Shown here: one piece after another, positions 32,688 to 41,051 of the stretch | Layout of the letters: each line of letters starts with the position of its first letter | How positions within the stretch are numbered: position 1 is the first letter of the stretch | Assembly: GCF_000717335.1 (NCBI RefSeq) | Contig: NZ_JNYZ01000001.1 | Location: 1 to 64,000, forward strand | DNA from: Amycolatopsis jejuensis | GTDB taxonomy: Bacteria; Actinomycetota; Actinomycetes; Mycobacteriales; Pseudonocardiaceae | Reading direction: 5' to 3' | Length of the DNA: 64,000 nucleotides | Notes under the pieces: model-generated | Told to the model about the DNA's origin: nothing | What the model saw: only the letters and a program-made list of their open reading frames with translations | Databases searched by the model: none | Program-made: the position numbers and the translations under genes

Positions 32688-33668
32688 TTAACGGTCGCAG
32701 GTTGCCGTCAGATGACGGGCTCGGGCCACCGCGCCGGCGGCTCGGCATCGGACTGCCTCCGCGAGCGTTTCCGGGCTCTCGACCTGCGCTTCGCCGCCCA
32801 GGCTGAGCACGAGACGCACCATCCAGGGCTCGTCGCTGTAGCGCATCGCGATGCGCAGCCGGCCGCCGTCGAGCTCGGCCAGCTCGTCGCACGGGTAGTA
32901 CTCGGCGACCCAGCGGGCGTCCTGGTCGAGCACGAGCTGCGCGATCCGCTGGTCGGGACGGGCGGAGAAGACGCCGTCGGACAGGTCGGTGGGCCGAGCG
33001 TGCGCGGGAGGTGTGGCGGGTTCGTCGAGGACGGTGAGCTCGTCGATGCGGTCGAGGCGGAACAGCCGGACACCCTCGACGCGGCGGCACCACGCTTCGA
33101 GGTACCCGACGCCTTGGACGATCACGAGCCGCATCGGGTCGACGGTGCGTTCGGTGATCTGGTCGCGCGACGCCGTGTAGTACCGGATCCGCAGCGCGCG
33201 GCCGCGTTGCAGGGCCCCGGCGACGGTTTCGCGGTTGCGGGCGGCGCGGGCGCCTTCGCGGACTCCTCCCCCGACGACGACTCCGGCCGGGCGGGCTTGT
33301 CCGGCGGCGTCCTCGATTTTGGCGATGGCGCGGCGGACGGCGTCTCCGTCGGCCACCCCGGGGGTTTCGGCGAGTGCCCGGAGCGCGACGAGCAGCGCGG
33401 TGGCTTCGCCGCCGGTGAGCCGCAGCGGACGGCTCATGCCCGCGTCGTGGGTGACGACGATGGTGTCACCCTCGAAGGACAGGTCGATGAGGTCGCCGGG
33501 GCCGTAGCCGGGGAGGCCGCACATCCACAGCAGTTCGAGGTCTTTGCGCAGCTGGCGGGGGCTGACGTCGAAGTCGTGGGCGGCCTCGTCGATGCGGATG
33601 CCCGGGCGGGCCAGCAGGTACGGGACCAGCGCGAGCAGCCGCGGCATGCGTTCGCCGGACCCGGTCAC
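32688..33668 (-). CDS. pafC: WYL-domain transcriptional regulator PafC
   Basis: The product has 326 residues from GTG 33668, which overlaps the pafB stop (GTGA); the frame is open 37 codons further but without a start context. The N-terminal helix-turn-helix (DEAAHDFDVSPRQLRKDLELLWMCGLPG, in part) is followed by the WYL domain, here with RALRIRYYTASRDQITERTVDPMRL (in part) and GVGYLEAWCRRVEGVRLFRLDRI (in part). With PafB it forms a regulator that activates LexA/RecA-independent DNA-damage genes in mycobacteria. It corresponds to M. tuberculosis PafC. Confidence 0.92.
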   Translation of the reverse strand: MTGSGERMPRLLALVPYLLARPGIRIDEAAHDFDVSPRQLRKDLELLWMCGLPGYGPGDLIDLSFEGDTIVVTHDAGMSRPLRLTGGEATALLVALRALAETPGVADGDAVRRAIAKIEDAAGQARPAGVVVGGGVREGARAARNRETVAGALQRGRALRIRYYTASRDQITERTVDPMRLVIVQGVGYLEAWCRRVEGVRLFRLDRIDELTVLDEPATPPAHARPTDLSDGVFSARPDQRIAQLVLDQDARWVAEYYPCDELAELDGGRLRIAMRYSDEPWMVRLVLSLGGEAQVESPETLAEAVRCRAAGAVARARHLTATCDR

Positions 33669-34651
33669 GGCACCCTCCCCCCGGCGCGCGCGAGGACGGC
33701 TTCGAGCCGGTGCTGCACCGATTTGGCAAGGACGTCCGGCTCCAGCACGAGAACGTCGGGACCTTGGGCGGCCAGCCAATCCGCGGCCGATTCCGGGAAA
33801 TACAGGCCGATCTCGATGACGTCACCCGCTTCGCCACCGACCGTCTCCCGCCCGACGACCTCACCGCGGCGCCGGACCCCGGCGGCCCGCCCGTCAGCGA
33901 CCCAGATCCGCGCGGTGGTGACCGGCGACGGGTCGTCACCCCCGGTGACGGATACGAGCTGCAGCAGGTTGACCCCCTCGGGCCGGATCACCGCGCCGGG
34001 CTTGCCGACAGTGGTGACCTTGCCGGTGACGCGCGAAAGCCGGAAACAGCGGGACGCGTCCCGGTCCCGGTCATGCCCGACGACGTACCAGCGAGCCCGC
34101 CAAGACACGACGCCCCACGGCTCGAGCGTGCGAATCCGGCGCTCCGGCGACCCGCTCCGCCGATATTCGAACCGGACGACCTGCCCGGCCTGCACAGCGG
34201 CAAGCATCGGCGCGAACGCCGGTTCGGCCCGCACCCGCGGCTCGATGACGGTGGGTGCCTGGTCGTCGACCTCGACCCCGGCAGCGCGTAGCTTCACGAG
34301 CGCGCCCTGGGCCTGCCCGGTGAGCTCGGGAGAGTCCCAGAGCCGCACCGCGAGCCCGACAGCGGCGGCCTCGTCCGGAGCAAGGTCGATCTCGCCGAGC
34401 TCGTAGTCGCGGCGCGCAATGCGGTACCCCTCGACCGCGTCGAAGGCGGAGTTACGGCCGGTCTCCAGCGGGATGCCGAGCTCCCGCAGCTCGGTCTTGT
34501 CGCGTTCGAACGTCCGGAAGAAGGCGTCGTCGCTGGCCGCGTCGGCATACCCGGGCACGATCCCGCGAATCCGCTCGGCAGTGAGGTACTGCCGGGTGGA
34601 AAGCAGGGCCAGCACAAGGTTGACCAGCCGTTCGGCACGTGCGGTGGACAC
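33665..34651 (-). CDS. pafB: WYL-domain transcriptional regulator PafB
   Basis: The product has 328 residues from GTG 34651. A winged helix-turn-helix in the first 65 residues (FRTFERDKTELRELGIPLE) is followed by the WYL domain (RRSGSPERRIRTLEPWGVVS, WYVVGHDRDRDASRCFRLSRV, in part) and a C-terminal WCX region. It acts together with PafC, which overlaps its stop. A TAGAGT element six bases before the GTG predicts a leaderless message. Unlike in mycobacteria, pafA is not directly upstream: a YCF48-like gene and a terminator intervene. Confidence 0.92.
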   Translation of the reverse strand: MSTARAERLVNLVLALLSTRQYLTAERIRGIVPGYADAASDDAFFRTFERDKTELRELGIPLETGRNSAFDAVEGYRIARRDYELGEIDLAPDEAAAVGLAVRLWDSPELTGQAQGALVKLRAAGVEVDDQAPTVIEPRVRAEPAFAPMLAAVQAGQVVRFEYRRSGSPERRIRTLEPWGVVSWRARWYVVGHDRDRDASRCFRLSRVTGKVTTVGKPGAVIRPEGVNLLQLVSVTGGDDPSPVTTARIWVADGRAAGVRRRGEVVGRETVGGEAGDVIEIGLYFPESAADWLAAQGPDVLVLEPDVLAKSVQHRLEAVLARAGGRVP

Positions 34652-34657
34652 CAGACG

Positions 34658-34663
34658 ACTCTA
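34658..34663 (-). promoter_or_regulatory. -10 element (TAGAGT) for the pafBC-tat-helY string
   Basis: On the minus strand TAGAGT is followed by six bases and GTG 34651 with no ribosome site. It is a good leaderless promoter candidate giving pafB its own start point. Confidence 0.6.
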
Positions 34664-34862
34664 GCTCGCGTCCGCCACCGGGATTGTCAGGTGTGGGGTG
34701 CGCGCGTCGCTTCTCTTGGCGCGAGGGGACGGATCCCGCACGGATGATCACTGAGCGTGGGAAAACCCCGCTCCCCGCCGTCGATTTTCACCGCTTCGGC
34801 AAGCCGGATCGTGTCACCAACGCCACCGCCGCTCGGGGCTTTGCCTTCCCCGCGGCGGGACG

Positions 34863-34925
34863 TCCGTGAAGGCCACCTTCACGGAATCTGAGTCCGGAAT
34901 CTGATTCCCTCATGGTTCCCTTCAC
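34863..34925. repeat. Composite palindromic repeat (variant of family copies 1 and 2)
   Basis: A ten-base-arm palindrome, TCCGTGAAGG-CCA-CCTTCACGGA (34863-34885), is followed by GGAATCTGATTCCCTC and ATGGTTCCCTTCAC (34896-34925). The second part matches the right half of the repeats at 835-885 and 20072-20134, but the matching left arm is missing. It looks like a recombined or decayed copy. It lies in the 463-base gap between pafB and the YCF48-like gene. Confidence 0.65.
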
Positions 34926-35015
34926 AGCCCTATCACCACCCAGGCCGCACCCGCGCACCCACCGGGACCCGGGCACCCAGACCCGGCCCTGCACCCCGAT
35001 ACGAAGCCAAAAACA

Positions 35016-35072
35016 CGGGCGGAGGGTGCTTGTCAAGGCATCTTTCCCGCCTTGACAAGCACCCTCCGCCCG
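35016..35072 (-). terminator. Strong intrinsic terminator for the YCF48-like gene
   Basis: Perfect 24-base arms (35016-35039 and 35049-35072) enclose a nine-base loop. On the minus strand the hairpin follows the YCF48-like stop (35115) by 42 bases and is followed by GTGTTTTTGG, a short T-tract. It separates that gene from pafB. The arm contains GGTGCTTGTCAAGGC. Confidence 0.8.
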
Positions 35073-35114
35073 TCGTCACAATTCCGGCTTCGGGGTGCCC
35101 CCACCGCAACGCGG

Positions 35115-36143
35115 TCAGAACGTCAACCGAGCAACCCGCCCCGACGAACCGCTGGCCCAGCACGCCCCCATCCGACCGCAGTCGACCGTGTCGAACCCGC
35201 CGACGCCCAGCCGGGACCAATGGCGCCCACCGTCGGGGCTCAGGTCGCTACCACCCGGCCCGACAGCGAGAACCGACCCGCCACGCCAAGCCAGCCCGGA
35301 CCGGTAACCCGCCGGATACTCCGACGGCGTCCGCCACGTCCGCCCACCATTGCGACTCAACGCGACAGCCGGACCAGCCGCATCCGGATGGGCGTAGTCA
35401 CCACCGATGACAATCCCCTGCCAGGGCGTCCGAAACGCAACCGCGAACACCCCGGCCGACGCGCTCCCCGGCAACGGTGTCTCGGCAGCCCGCCAGTGCA
35501 GCCCACCGTCCGCGGAATGCAAGACCCGGCCCCGCGAACCACCGCCAGTAGCGAGCCAAGCGTCGAACGGCCCGGCCGTCGTAACGCACTGACCACTCGC
35601 CGCAAACCCGGCCTCACCAGGCAGCGCGGGCGGGAACGCGGCATCAGGGAGCTGCCGCCAGTGGCGTCCGCCGTCGACCGTGCTCTGGACCCGGAAGCGG
35701 CCGTCGACCGGGTCGCTCATCGCCAGCCCACGCCAGGGGTCGAAGAACGCAAGACAGTCATAGAACGCGGCAGGGTCCGTGTTGCCGAAGGTCTGCCGCC
35801 AATGCTGCCCGCCATCGTCAGTGCGGTAAATGCGAGAGTCCGTCCCGGCACCGATCGACAGCACCACCGCATGATCGGCGTCGAACGCCTCGATATCGCG
35901 AAACTGCAGCGCTCCGGTACCCGGCGGACCCACCGAACTCCAGTGCCGCCCGCCGTCGACAGTCCGCAGCACCGTGCCCTCGGTACCGCTGACCCACGCG
36001 ACCCGGTCGTCCACCGCCGACAGCCCGCGGAACTGCGCCGTGACGCCCGTGGGCAGCAACCGCCACGACGGCAGCCCGGACGCCGCGGCGACCCCGCCCA
36101 GCGACACCGACAGCACCGCCAGCAACACCAGAACCACCCGCAT
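35115..36143 (-). CDS. Secreted YCF48/BNR-repeat beta-propeller protein
   Basis: The product has 342 residues from ATG 36143, which has GGGAGGA upstream and begins a signal peptide (MRVVLVLLAVLSVSLGGVAA); a frame to 36191 is possible but skips this ribosome site. The rest consists of repeated propeller blades with motifs such as GTVLRTVDGGRHW, RIYRTDDGGQHW, VQSTVDGGRHW, VLHSADGGLHW and VALSRNGGRTW, i.e. Asp/Asn-Gly-Gly-x-x-Trp boxes of BNR/YCF48 type. It is probably an extracytoplasmic binding protein; its role is unknown. It sits 91 bases downstream of pafA on the same strand. Confidence 0.88.
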   Translation of the reverse strand: MRVVLVLLAVLSVSLGGVAAASGLPSWRLLPTGVTAQFRGLSAVDDRVAWVSGTEGTVLRTVDGGRHWSSVGPPGTGALQFRDIEAFDADHAVVLSIGAGTDSRIYRTDDGGQHWRQTFGNTDPAAFYDCLAFFDPWRGLAMSDPVDGRFRVQSTVDGGRHWRQLPDAAFPPALPGEAGFAASGQCVTTAGPFDAWLATGGGSRGRVLHSADGGLHWRAAETPLPGSASAGVFAVAFRTPWQGIVIGGDYAHPDAAGPAVALSRNGGRTWRTPSEYPAGYRSGLAWRGGSVLAVGPGGSDLSPDGGRHWSRLGVGGFDTVDCGRMGACWASGSSGRVARLTF

Positions 36144-36234
36144 GCGCCGATCCTCCCGCACCCGGAAGGCGACTTTCGTCGGGTTCGTCAAGCCGCGCTC
36201 CCGGCCACCGGAGCAACCAGCCGGACCTCAAGAA

Positions 36235-37593
36235 CTACAGCGACCCGATCAGCCTCTCCACCCGCTCGTCCACCGACCGGAACGGGTCCTTGCACAGCAC
36301 CGTCCGCTGCGCTTGGTCGTTCAGCTTCAAATGCACCCAGTCCACCGTGAAATCACGCCCGGCCGCCTGCGCGGCCGCGATGAAATCGCCCCGCAGCTTC
36401 GCCCGCGTGGTCTGCGGCGGAGTGTCCTTCGCGACCTCGATCTCGCCGTCGTCGGTGACCCGGCGGACCAGGCCTTTCCGTTGCAGCAGGTCGAAGATGC
36501 CGCGGCCGCGGCGGATGTCGTGGTACGCCAGGTCCAGCTGCGCGACCCGCGGGCTCGACAGGTCCAGGTCGTGCTTGGCCCGGTACCGCTCGACCAGGCG
36601 GTGCTTGATGGCCCAGTCGATCTCGGTGTCGATCTTGCTGAAGTCCTGCTGCTCGACCGCCTCCAGCGCGCGGCCCCACAGCTCGACCACGCGTTCGTTG
36701 GCCGGGCTGGAGCCGTTTTCCTTGAGGTGCTGCACGGCCCTCGCGTGGTACTCGCGCTGGATGTCCAGCGCCGAGGCCTCGCGGCCGCCCGCGAGGCGGA
36801 CCTGGCGGCGGCCGGTGAGGTCGTGGCTGATCTCGCGGATCGCGCGGATCGGGTTGTCCAGCGTGAAATCGCGGAACTGCACGCCGGCCTCGATCATCTC
36901 CAGTACCAGGTTCGCGGACCCGATCTTGAGCATCGTGGTGGGCTCGGCCATGTTGGAGTCGCCCACGATCACGTGCAGCCGCCGGTAACGCTCGGCGTCG
37001 GCGTGGGGCTCGTCGCGGGTGTTGATGATCGGGCGCGACCGGGTGGTGGCGCTCGAAACGCCTTCCCAGATGTGCTCCGCGCGCTGCGACAGGCAGTACA
37101 CCGCGCCGCGCGGGGTCTGCAGGACCTTGCCCGCGCCGCAGATGAGCTGGCGGGTGACCAGGAACGGCAGCAGCACGTCGGCGATCCGGGAGAATTCCCC
37201 GGCGCGGGTCACGAGGTAGTTCTCGTGGCAGCCGTAGGAGTTGCCCGCGGAGTCGGTGTTGTTCTTGAACAGGAAGATGTCGCCGCCGATGCCCTCGTCG
37301 GCGAGCCGGCGCTCGGCGTCCACGAGCAGGTCCTCGAGGATCCGTTCGCCTGCTTTGTCGTGCGTGACGAGCTGGGTGAGGTCGTCACATTCGGCCGTCG
37401 CGTACTCGGGGTGCGAGCCGACGTCGAGGTACAGCCTCGAGCCGTTGGACAGGAACACGTTCGACGAGCGGCCCCACGAGACCACCCGACGGAACAGATA
37501 GCGCGCGACCTCGTCAGGGGAGAGCCTGCGCTGGCCGTGAAAGGTGCACGTGACCCCGAACTCGGTCTCGATGCCAAAGATCCGCCGCTGCAT
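36235..37593 (-). CDS. pafA: Pup-protein ligase PafA
   Basis: The product has 452 residues from ATG 37593, the size of known PafA. The glutamine-synthetase-like active site is visible: GIETEFGVT with metal-binding Glu9, [17 protein letters not shown] with the catalytic-base position Asp57, [19 protein letters not shown] and [19 protein letters not shown]. The C-terminal small domain ends [11 protein letters not shown]. PafA phosphorylates the C-terminal Glu of Pup with ATP and joins it to lysines of target proteins. A TACTCT element six bases upstream predicts leaderless transcription. It is separated from prcA by about 5 kb of unrelated genes. Confidence 0.97.
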   Translation of the reverse strand: MQRRIFGIETEFGVTCTFHGQRRLSPDEVARYLFRRVVSWGRSSNVFLSNGSRLYLDVGSHPEYATAECDDLTQLVTHDKAGERILEDLLVDAERRLADEGIGGDIFLFKNNTDSAGNSYGCHENYLVTRAGEFSRIADVLLPFLVTRQLICGAGKVLQTPRGAVYCLSQRAEHIWEGVSSATTRSRPIINTRDEPHADAERYRRLHVIVGDSNMAEPTTMLKIGSANLVLEMIEAGVQFRDFTLDNPIRAIREISHDLTGRRQVRLAGGREASALDIQREYHARAVQHLKENGSSPANERVVELWGRALEAVEQQDFSKIDTEIDWAIKHRLVERYRAKHDLDLSSPRVAQLDLAYHDIRRGRGIFDLLQRKGLVRRVTDDGEIEVAKDTPPQTTRAKLRGDFIAAAQAAGRDFTVDWVHLKLNDQAQRTVLCKDPFRSVDERVERLIGSL

Positions 37594-37599
37594 TCCACC

Positions 37600-37605
37600 A
37601 GAGTA
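37600..37605 (-). promoter_or_regulatory. -10 element (TACTCT) for pafA
   Basis: On the minus strand TACTCT is followed by six bases and the pafA ATG (37593), with no ribosome site in between. It is a leaderless promoter candidate within the 77-base divergent gap shared with the PAP2-kinase gene. Confidence 0.55.
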
Positions 37606-37657
37606 GGCGCTGCACCCCCGCCGGAGGTGCGCCGTTCGGGCGTCGACACGCGGTCGG

Positions 37658-37663
37658 TACGTT
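37658..37663 (+). promoter_or_regulatory. -10 element (TACGTT) for the PAP2-kinase fusion gene
   Basis: TACGTT lies seven bases before GTG 37671. It is the plus-strand counterpart of the pafA -10 in the same short divergent gap. Confidence 0.4.
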
Positions 37664-37670
37664 GCAAGTG

Positions 37671-39230
37671 GTGACAACTCGCGGGAGACCGGCCGCCCGG
37701 ACCCGCTCGGCGAGCGGAGGTGGACGGAGCGTGTTCCAGCAGCTCGGCCGGGCATTCCGGCAGGTGGGGCACCGTGACCGGGCGCTGGTGCGGCGCAGTG
37801 CGGCACTGCCGCGGACGCGGGCCGACGGCGTGCTCACGGCGTTGTCCCGCAGTGCGGACAAATCGCGTCTCTGGTGGGGCGTGGCGGCTGTGCTCGCGGC
37901 CCGGAAGGGCTCCACCCGCCGCGCGGCGCTGCGCGGGATCGCCGCCATCGCCGGCGCGAGTGCGGCCGCGAACCTGGTCGGGAAGCCGTTGTTCCCGCGC
38001 CGCCGCCCGGCTGAGGAGGAGGTACCCGGGTATCGGCAGCTGCGCAGCCGTCCGACGTCGTCGTCGTTCCCGTCCGGCCATGCGGCTTCGGCGGCGGCTT
38101 TCGCGACGGCGGTCGCGATGGAGTCGCCGCGCGCCGGGCTGGTCGTCGCGCCGCTGGCCGGGGCGGTCGCGTACTCGCGGGTACACACCGGGGTGCACTG
38201 GCCCAGCGACGTCGCCGCGGGCATGGCGGTCGGCGTTGGCGTCGCCGCGCTGACCAGGCACTGGTGGCCGCTGCACCCCGACGCCCGCGCCCGCACCGCG
38301 CACACGGCCGAAGCCCCCGAGATGGTCGACGGCGAGGACATGCTCGCGCTGGTCAACCCGCATTCCGGCGTCAACGGCCAGGACCCCACCGACGACGTCC
38401 GCTACGCCTGGCCCAAAGCCACCCTGATCTACCCGGACCCCGCACAGGATCTCCGTGACCAGCTGGCGCAGGAGATCGACGCGCGCGGCGGCACGGTCCG
38501 TGCGCTCGGCGTGGCGGGCGGCGACGGGACGGTCGCCGCGGTCGCGTCCGTCGCCGCCGAACGCGGGCTCCCGCTCGCGCTCATCCCGGCGGGGACGCTC
38601 AACCACTTCGCCCGCGACGTCGGCGTCCGTTCCATGCCGGACGCGGACGAGGCGACCGAACGCGGTCACGCAGTCGGCATCGACCTCGGCGAGGTCGAGA
38701 TCTCCGGGACCAGCGGGCCCGGCCACCGCTGGTTCGTGAACACCGCCAGCCTCGGCGGATACCCGGAAATGGTGCGGTTGCGGGAAAAGCTGCAGCAGCG
38801 GCATCCGAAGTGGCCGTCCGCGGCGATCGCGCTCACCCGCGTCCTGCGCCGCGCGAAGCCGCTGCGGATCCTGCTCAACGGCGAGCCAGCGGAAGTGTGG
38901 CTGATCTTCGTCGGCAACGGCACCTACGCGCCCAAGGGCTTCGCCCCGTCGCGCCGCCCCGCGCTCGACACGGGCCTGCTCGACGTCCGCTATCTGCGGG
39001 CCGACGTGCCGTACTCCCGCGCCCGGTTCCTGCTCGCGATGATCACGAACAGCCTGCACGCGAGCCACGTCTACCGCCAGCGGGACCTGCCGGAGCTGCA
39101 CGTCCGGCTCCTGGACGGCAACCGCCGGGTCGCGACCGACGGCGAGGTCGGCCCGCTCGGGCGCGAGTTCCGGTTCCGGTCCCGCCCGAGCGCGCTCACC
39201 GTGTACCGCAACCCGGACGACCCCTCTTGA
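37671..39230 (+). CDS. PAP2 phosphatase fused to diacylglycerol kinase
   Basis: The product has 519 residues from GTG 37671 (GTG 37668 and TTG 37662 are alternatives). Residues ~50-205 form a PAP2-type lipid phosphatase with all three motifs: [19 protein letters not shown] and [12 protein letters not shown]. Residues ~220-515 form a lipid kinase with [24 protein letters not shown] and VATDGEVG. One domain removes phosphate from a lipid and the other adds it, so this may be a lipid-recycling enzyme, for instance for undecaprenyl or diacylglycerol phosphates. Fusions of this kind occur in actinomycetes. It is divergent from pafA. Confidence 0.9.
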   Translation: MTTRGRPAARTRSASGGGRSVFQQLGRAFRQVGHRDRALVRRSAALPRTRADGVLTALSRSADKSRLWWGVAAVLAARKGSTRRAALRGIAAIAGASAAANLVGKPLFPRRRPAEEEVPGYRQLRSRPTSSSFPSGHAASAAAFATAVAMESPRAGLVVAPLAGAVAYSRVHTGVHWPSDVAAGMAVGVGVAALTRHWWPLHPDARARTAHTAEAPEMVDGEDMLALVNPHSGVNGQDPTDDVRYAWPKATLIYPDPAQDLRDQLAQEIDARGGTVRALGVAGGDGTVAAVASVAAERGLPLALIPAGTLNHFARDVGVRSMPDADEATERGHAVGIDLGEVEISGTSGPGHRWFVNTASLGGYPEMVRLREKLQQRHPKWPSAAIALTRVLRRAKPLRILLNGEPAEVWLIFVGNGTYAPKGFAPSRRPALDTGLLDVRYLRADVPYSRARFLLAMITNSLHASHVYRQRDLPELHVRLLDGNRRVATDGEVGPLGREFRFRSRPSALTVYRNPDDPS

Positions 39231-39274
39231 TCATTTCTTTACCCTTTCTCAACGAATCCACAGCATGAAATCCC

Positions 39275-39280
39275 TAGCGT
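39275..39280 (+). promoter_or_regulatory. Possible -10 element (TAGCGT) before the esterase gene
   Basis: TAGCGT lies in the unusually AT-rich stretch 39230-39285 ahead of the membrane esterase gene (start 39386). An eight-base hairpin, GTGCGGGC-N6-GCCCGCAC (39291-39312), follows in the presumed leader. The evidence is positional only. Confidence 0.3.
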
Positions 39281-39385
39281 GATCATGGAGGTGCGGGCAG
39301 TCGTGCCCGCACCCGGTCACACAGGGGACAGAGTGCGTTTCGATTCCCGCGGCGGTGCCCGCTGCCCGCGTCCGGCAGGTCAGGC

Positions 39386-40591
39386 ATGATCCCGCAGGTA
39401 GTCGACCCGGTGCTGCCCCCGGGGGTCACCGCGCAGGCGCGCGACCTCGGCCCCCTCGAATCCCCCCTGGTCTGGCTCACCGCGGCCGGTGCGGCCGCCG
39501 CCGTCCTCGCCGTCACGATCGCGCTCGCGCACAACCGCCGCGCGCGACGCTGGGGAGTCAGCGGGTCCATCGCACTGTTCCTGATCGCCGCCGTCACCGC
39601 GGTCAACAGCTACGTCGGGTACGTCCGCACACCCGGCGACCTCGGACGGCTGCTGCAGCGCGGCTCCGGCGCGATGAACGTCGCGGGCACGCTCCTGCGC
39701 AACGGCACCGGCGAGGGAACCGCCGACGACAGCGCCGATGCAGCCGACAGCGGCAGTCCCCCGGCCGCCGGACGTCCCGCGCCGAAGGTGACCACCGGCG
39801 AGACCACGGAAGTGCTGAACGTGCCGGACCCGGCCAACGGGGTCCCCGCCGGCCAGAACTACGTGCTCCTCCCGGCCGGCTACCACGATCCGGCGCAGGC
39901 CGGCCGCCGCTACCCGGTCGTGTACCTCATCCACGGCTACCCCTACGGCGGGCCGCGCGACTGGCTCACCTCCGGCGCCGCGCCGCAGACGCTGAAGAGC
40001 CTCGAAGACAACCACGTGATCGAGCCGATGATCATCGTCAGCGTCGACCTCACCGCCGGGCAGCCCAGCACCGACTGGGAATGCCTCGACGTCCCCGGCG
40101 GCCCGCAGCTCGAAACCTACCTCGTCCGCACCGTCGTACCCGCGATCGACAAGCATTTCCGCACCGTCGCCGACCGCGGGCACCGGGCCATCGGCGGCAT
40201 GTCCGGCGGCGGTTTCGGCGCGCTCAACATCGGCCTGCACCACGTCGACCAGTTCTCCACCCTGCTCATCGCGCTGCCGTACGACGACCTGAACAACTCC
40301 GCCGGCATCCTCGGCGGCAACCGCGACGCCATCGCCGCGAACACCCCGCGCCGCTACATCCCGACGATGCCGTTCCCGCACAAGATCGCGGTGATGCTCA
40401 GCGTCGGCACCGGCGCGCCCACCGACGTCTCCACGGCGCACCGGATCGCCGGGTCACTGCAGCGCCGCGGCCAGGAGGTCGTCGTGCACGCCGAACGCGG
40501 GTTCAACCACACCTGGCACACCGCCCGCGCCACCCTCCCCTATCTCCTCGCCTTCGCCGACCAGAATTTCCGCAACGCTCCTGCGGCCTGA
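39386..40591 (+). CDS. Membrane-anchored alpha/beta esterase (Ag85/esterase-D-like)
   Basis: The product has 401 residues. The N terminus has two to three hydrophobic helices (SPLVWLTAAGAAAAVLAVTI, GVSGSIALFLIAAVTAVNSY), then a linker and an extracytoplasmic putative-esterase domain from about residue 135. It includes YVLLPAGYHDPA, PVVYLIHGYPYG, the nucleophile elbow IGGMSGGGFGALN and a C-terminal His in ERGFNHTWHT. This is the fold of the mycolyltransferase Ag85 and esterase D. The organism-specific substrate is unknown; acyl transfer or ester hydrolysis on the cell surface is likely. It lies within the insertion between prcA and pafA. Confidence 0.85.
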   Translation: MIPQVVDPVLPPGVTAQARDLGPLESPLVWLTAAGAAAAVLAVTIALAHNRRARRWGVSGSIALFLIAAVTAVNSYVGYVRTPGDLGRLLQRGSGAMNVAGTLLRNGTGEGTADDSADAADSGSPPAAGRPAPKVTTGETTEVLNVPDPANGVPAGQNYVLLPAGYHDPAQAGRRYPVVYLIHGYPYGGPRDWLTSGAAPQTLKSLEDNHVIEPMIIVSVDLTAGQPSTDWECLDVPGGPQLETYLVRTVVPAIDKHFRTVADRGHRAIGGMSGGGFGALNIGLHHVDQFSTLLIALPYDDLNNSAGILGGNRDAIAANTPRRYIPTMPFPHKIAVMLSVGTGAPTDVSTAHRIAGSLQRRGQEVVVHAERGFNHTWHTARATLPYLLAFADQNFRNAPAA

Positions 40592-40700
40592 TCGGGCTTT
40601 CCGGGAAAATGTCGGCCGGGCCTGTCCATCCGGGCGGGCGCCGTTCGTGGTGTGGTCGCCGGCGCGCCCGCGCCGCACCCGACGACGAAGGAGCCCGACC

Positions 40701-41051
40701 ATGAAGTACCTGCTGCTGATGCACGCGTCCGCGGTCACCGAGCAGGGCGGCGCGCCCGGCTGCGAACCGGCCGACTGGATGGCCTACGACAAGGAAGTCC
40801 GCGACGCGGGCGTGTTCGTGAGCGGGGAATCGCTCGCCGACCTGGTCACCGCCACCACGGTGCGGGTCGCCGCGGACGGGGCGGCGACGATCACCACCGA
40901 CGGCCCGTTCGCCGAAACCCGCGAGCTGCTCGGCGGTTTCTACGTGCTGGACGTGCCCGACCTCGACGCGGCGCTCGACTGGGCGGCCCGCTGCCCGGGT
41001 GCCCGTGACGGGTCGGTCGTCGTCCGGCCGATCGCCGATTTCGATGCCTGA
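40701..41051 (+). CDS. DGPF/YCII-family protein partnered with a second ECF42 sigma factor
   Basis: The product has 116 residues from ATG 40701 behind GAAGGAG; the frame is open further upstream without a start context. It begins MKYLLLMHAS and contains the diagnostic DGPFAETRELLGGFYVLDVPDLDAALDWA segment (in part). Its last eight bases overlap the sigma-factor start, as in the pair at 14887-16406. DGPF proteins are the characteristic partners of ECF42; their molecular function is uncertain. Confidence 0.88.
   Translation: MKYLLLMHASAVTEQGGAPGCEPADWMAYDKEVRDAGVFVSGESLADLVTATTVRVAADGAATITTDGPFAETRELLGGFYVLDVPDLDAALDWAARCPGARDGSVVVRPIADFDA

Noticed and set aside
30098..32806. 902-codon plus-strand open frame antisense to the lipid kinase, tatC and tatA
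   Set aside because: TatA, TatC and lipid kinase signatures on the minus strand are unambiguous; the plus frame shows only Gly/Glu/Arg-rich low-complexity sequence.
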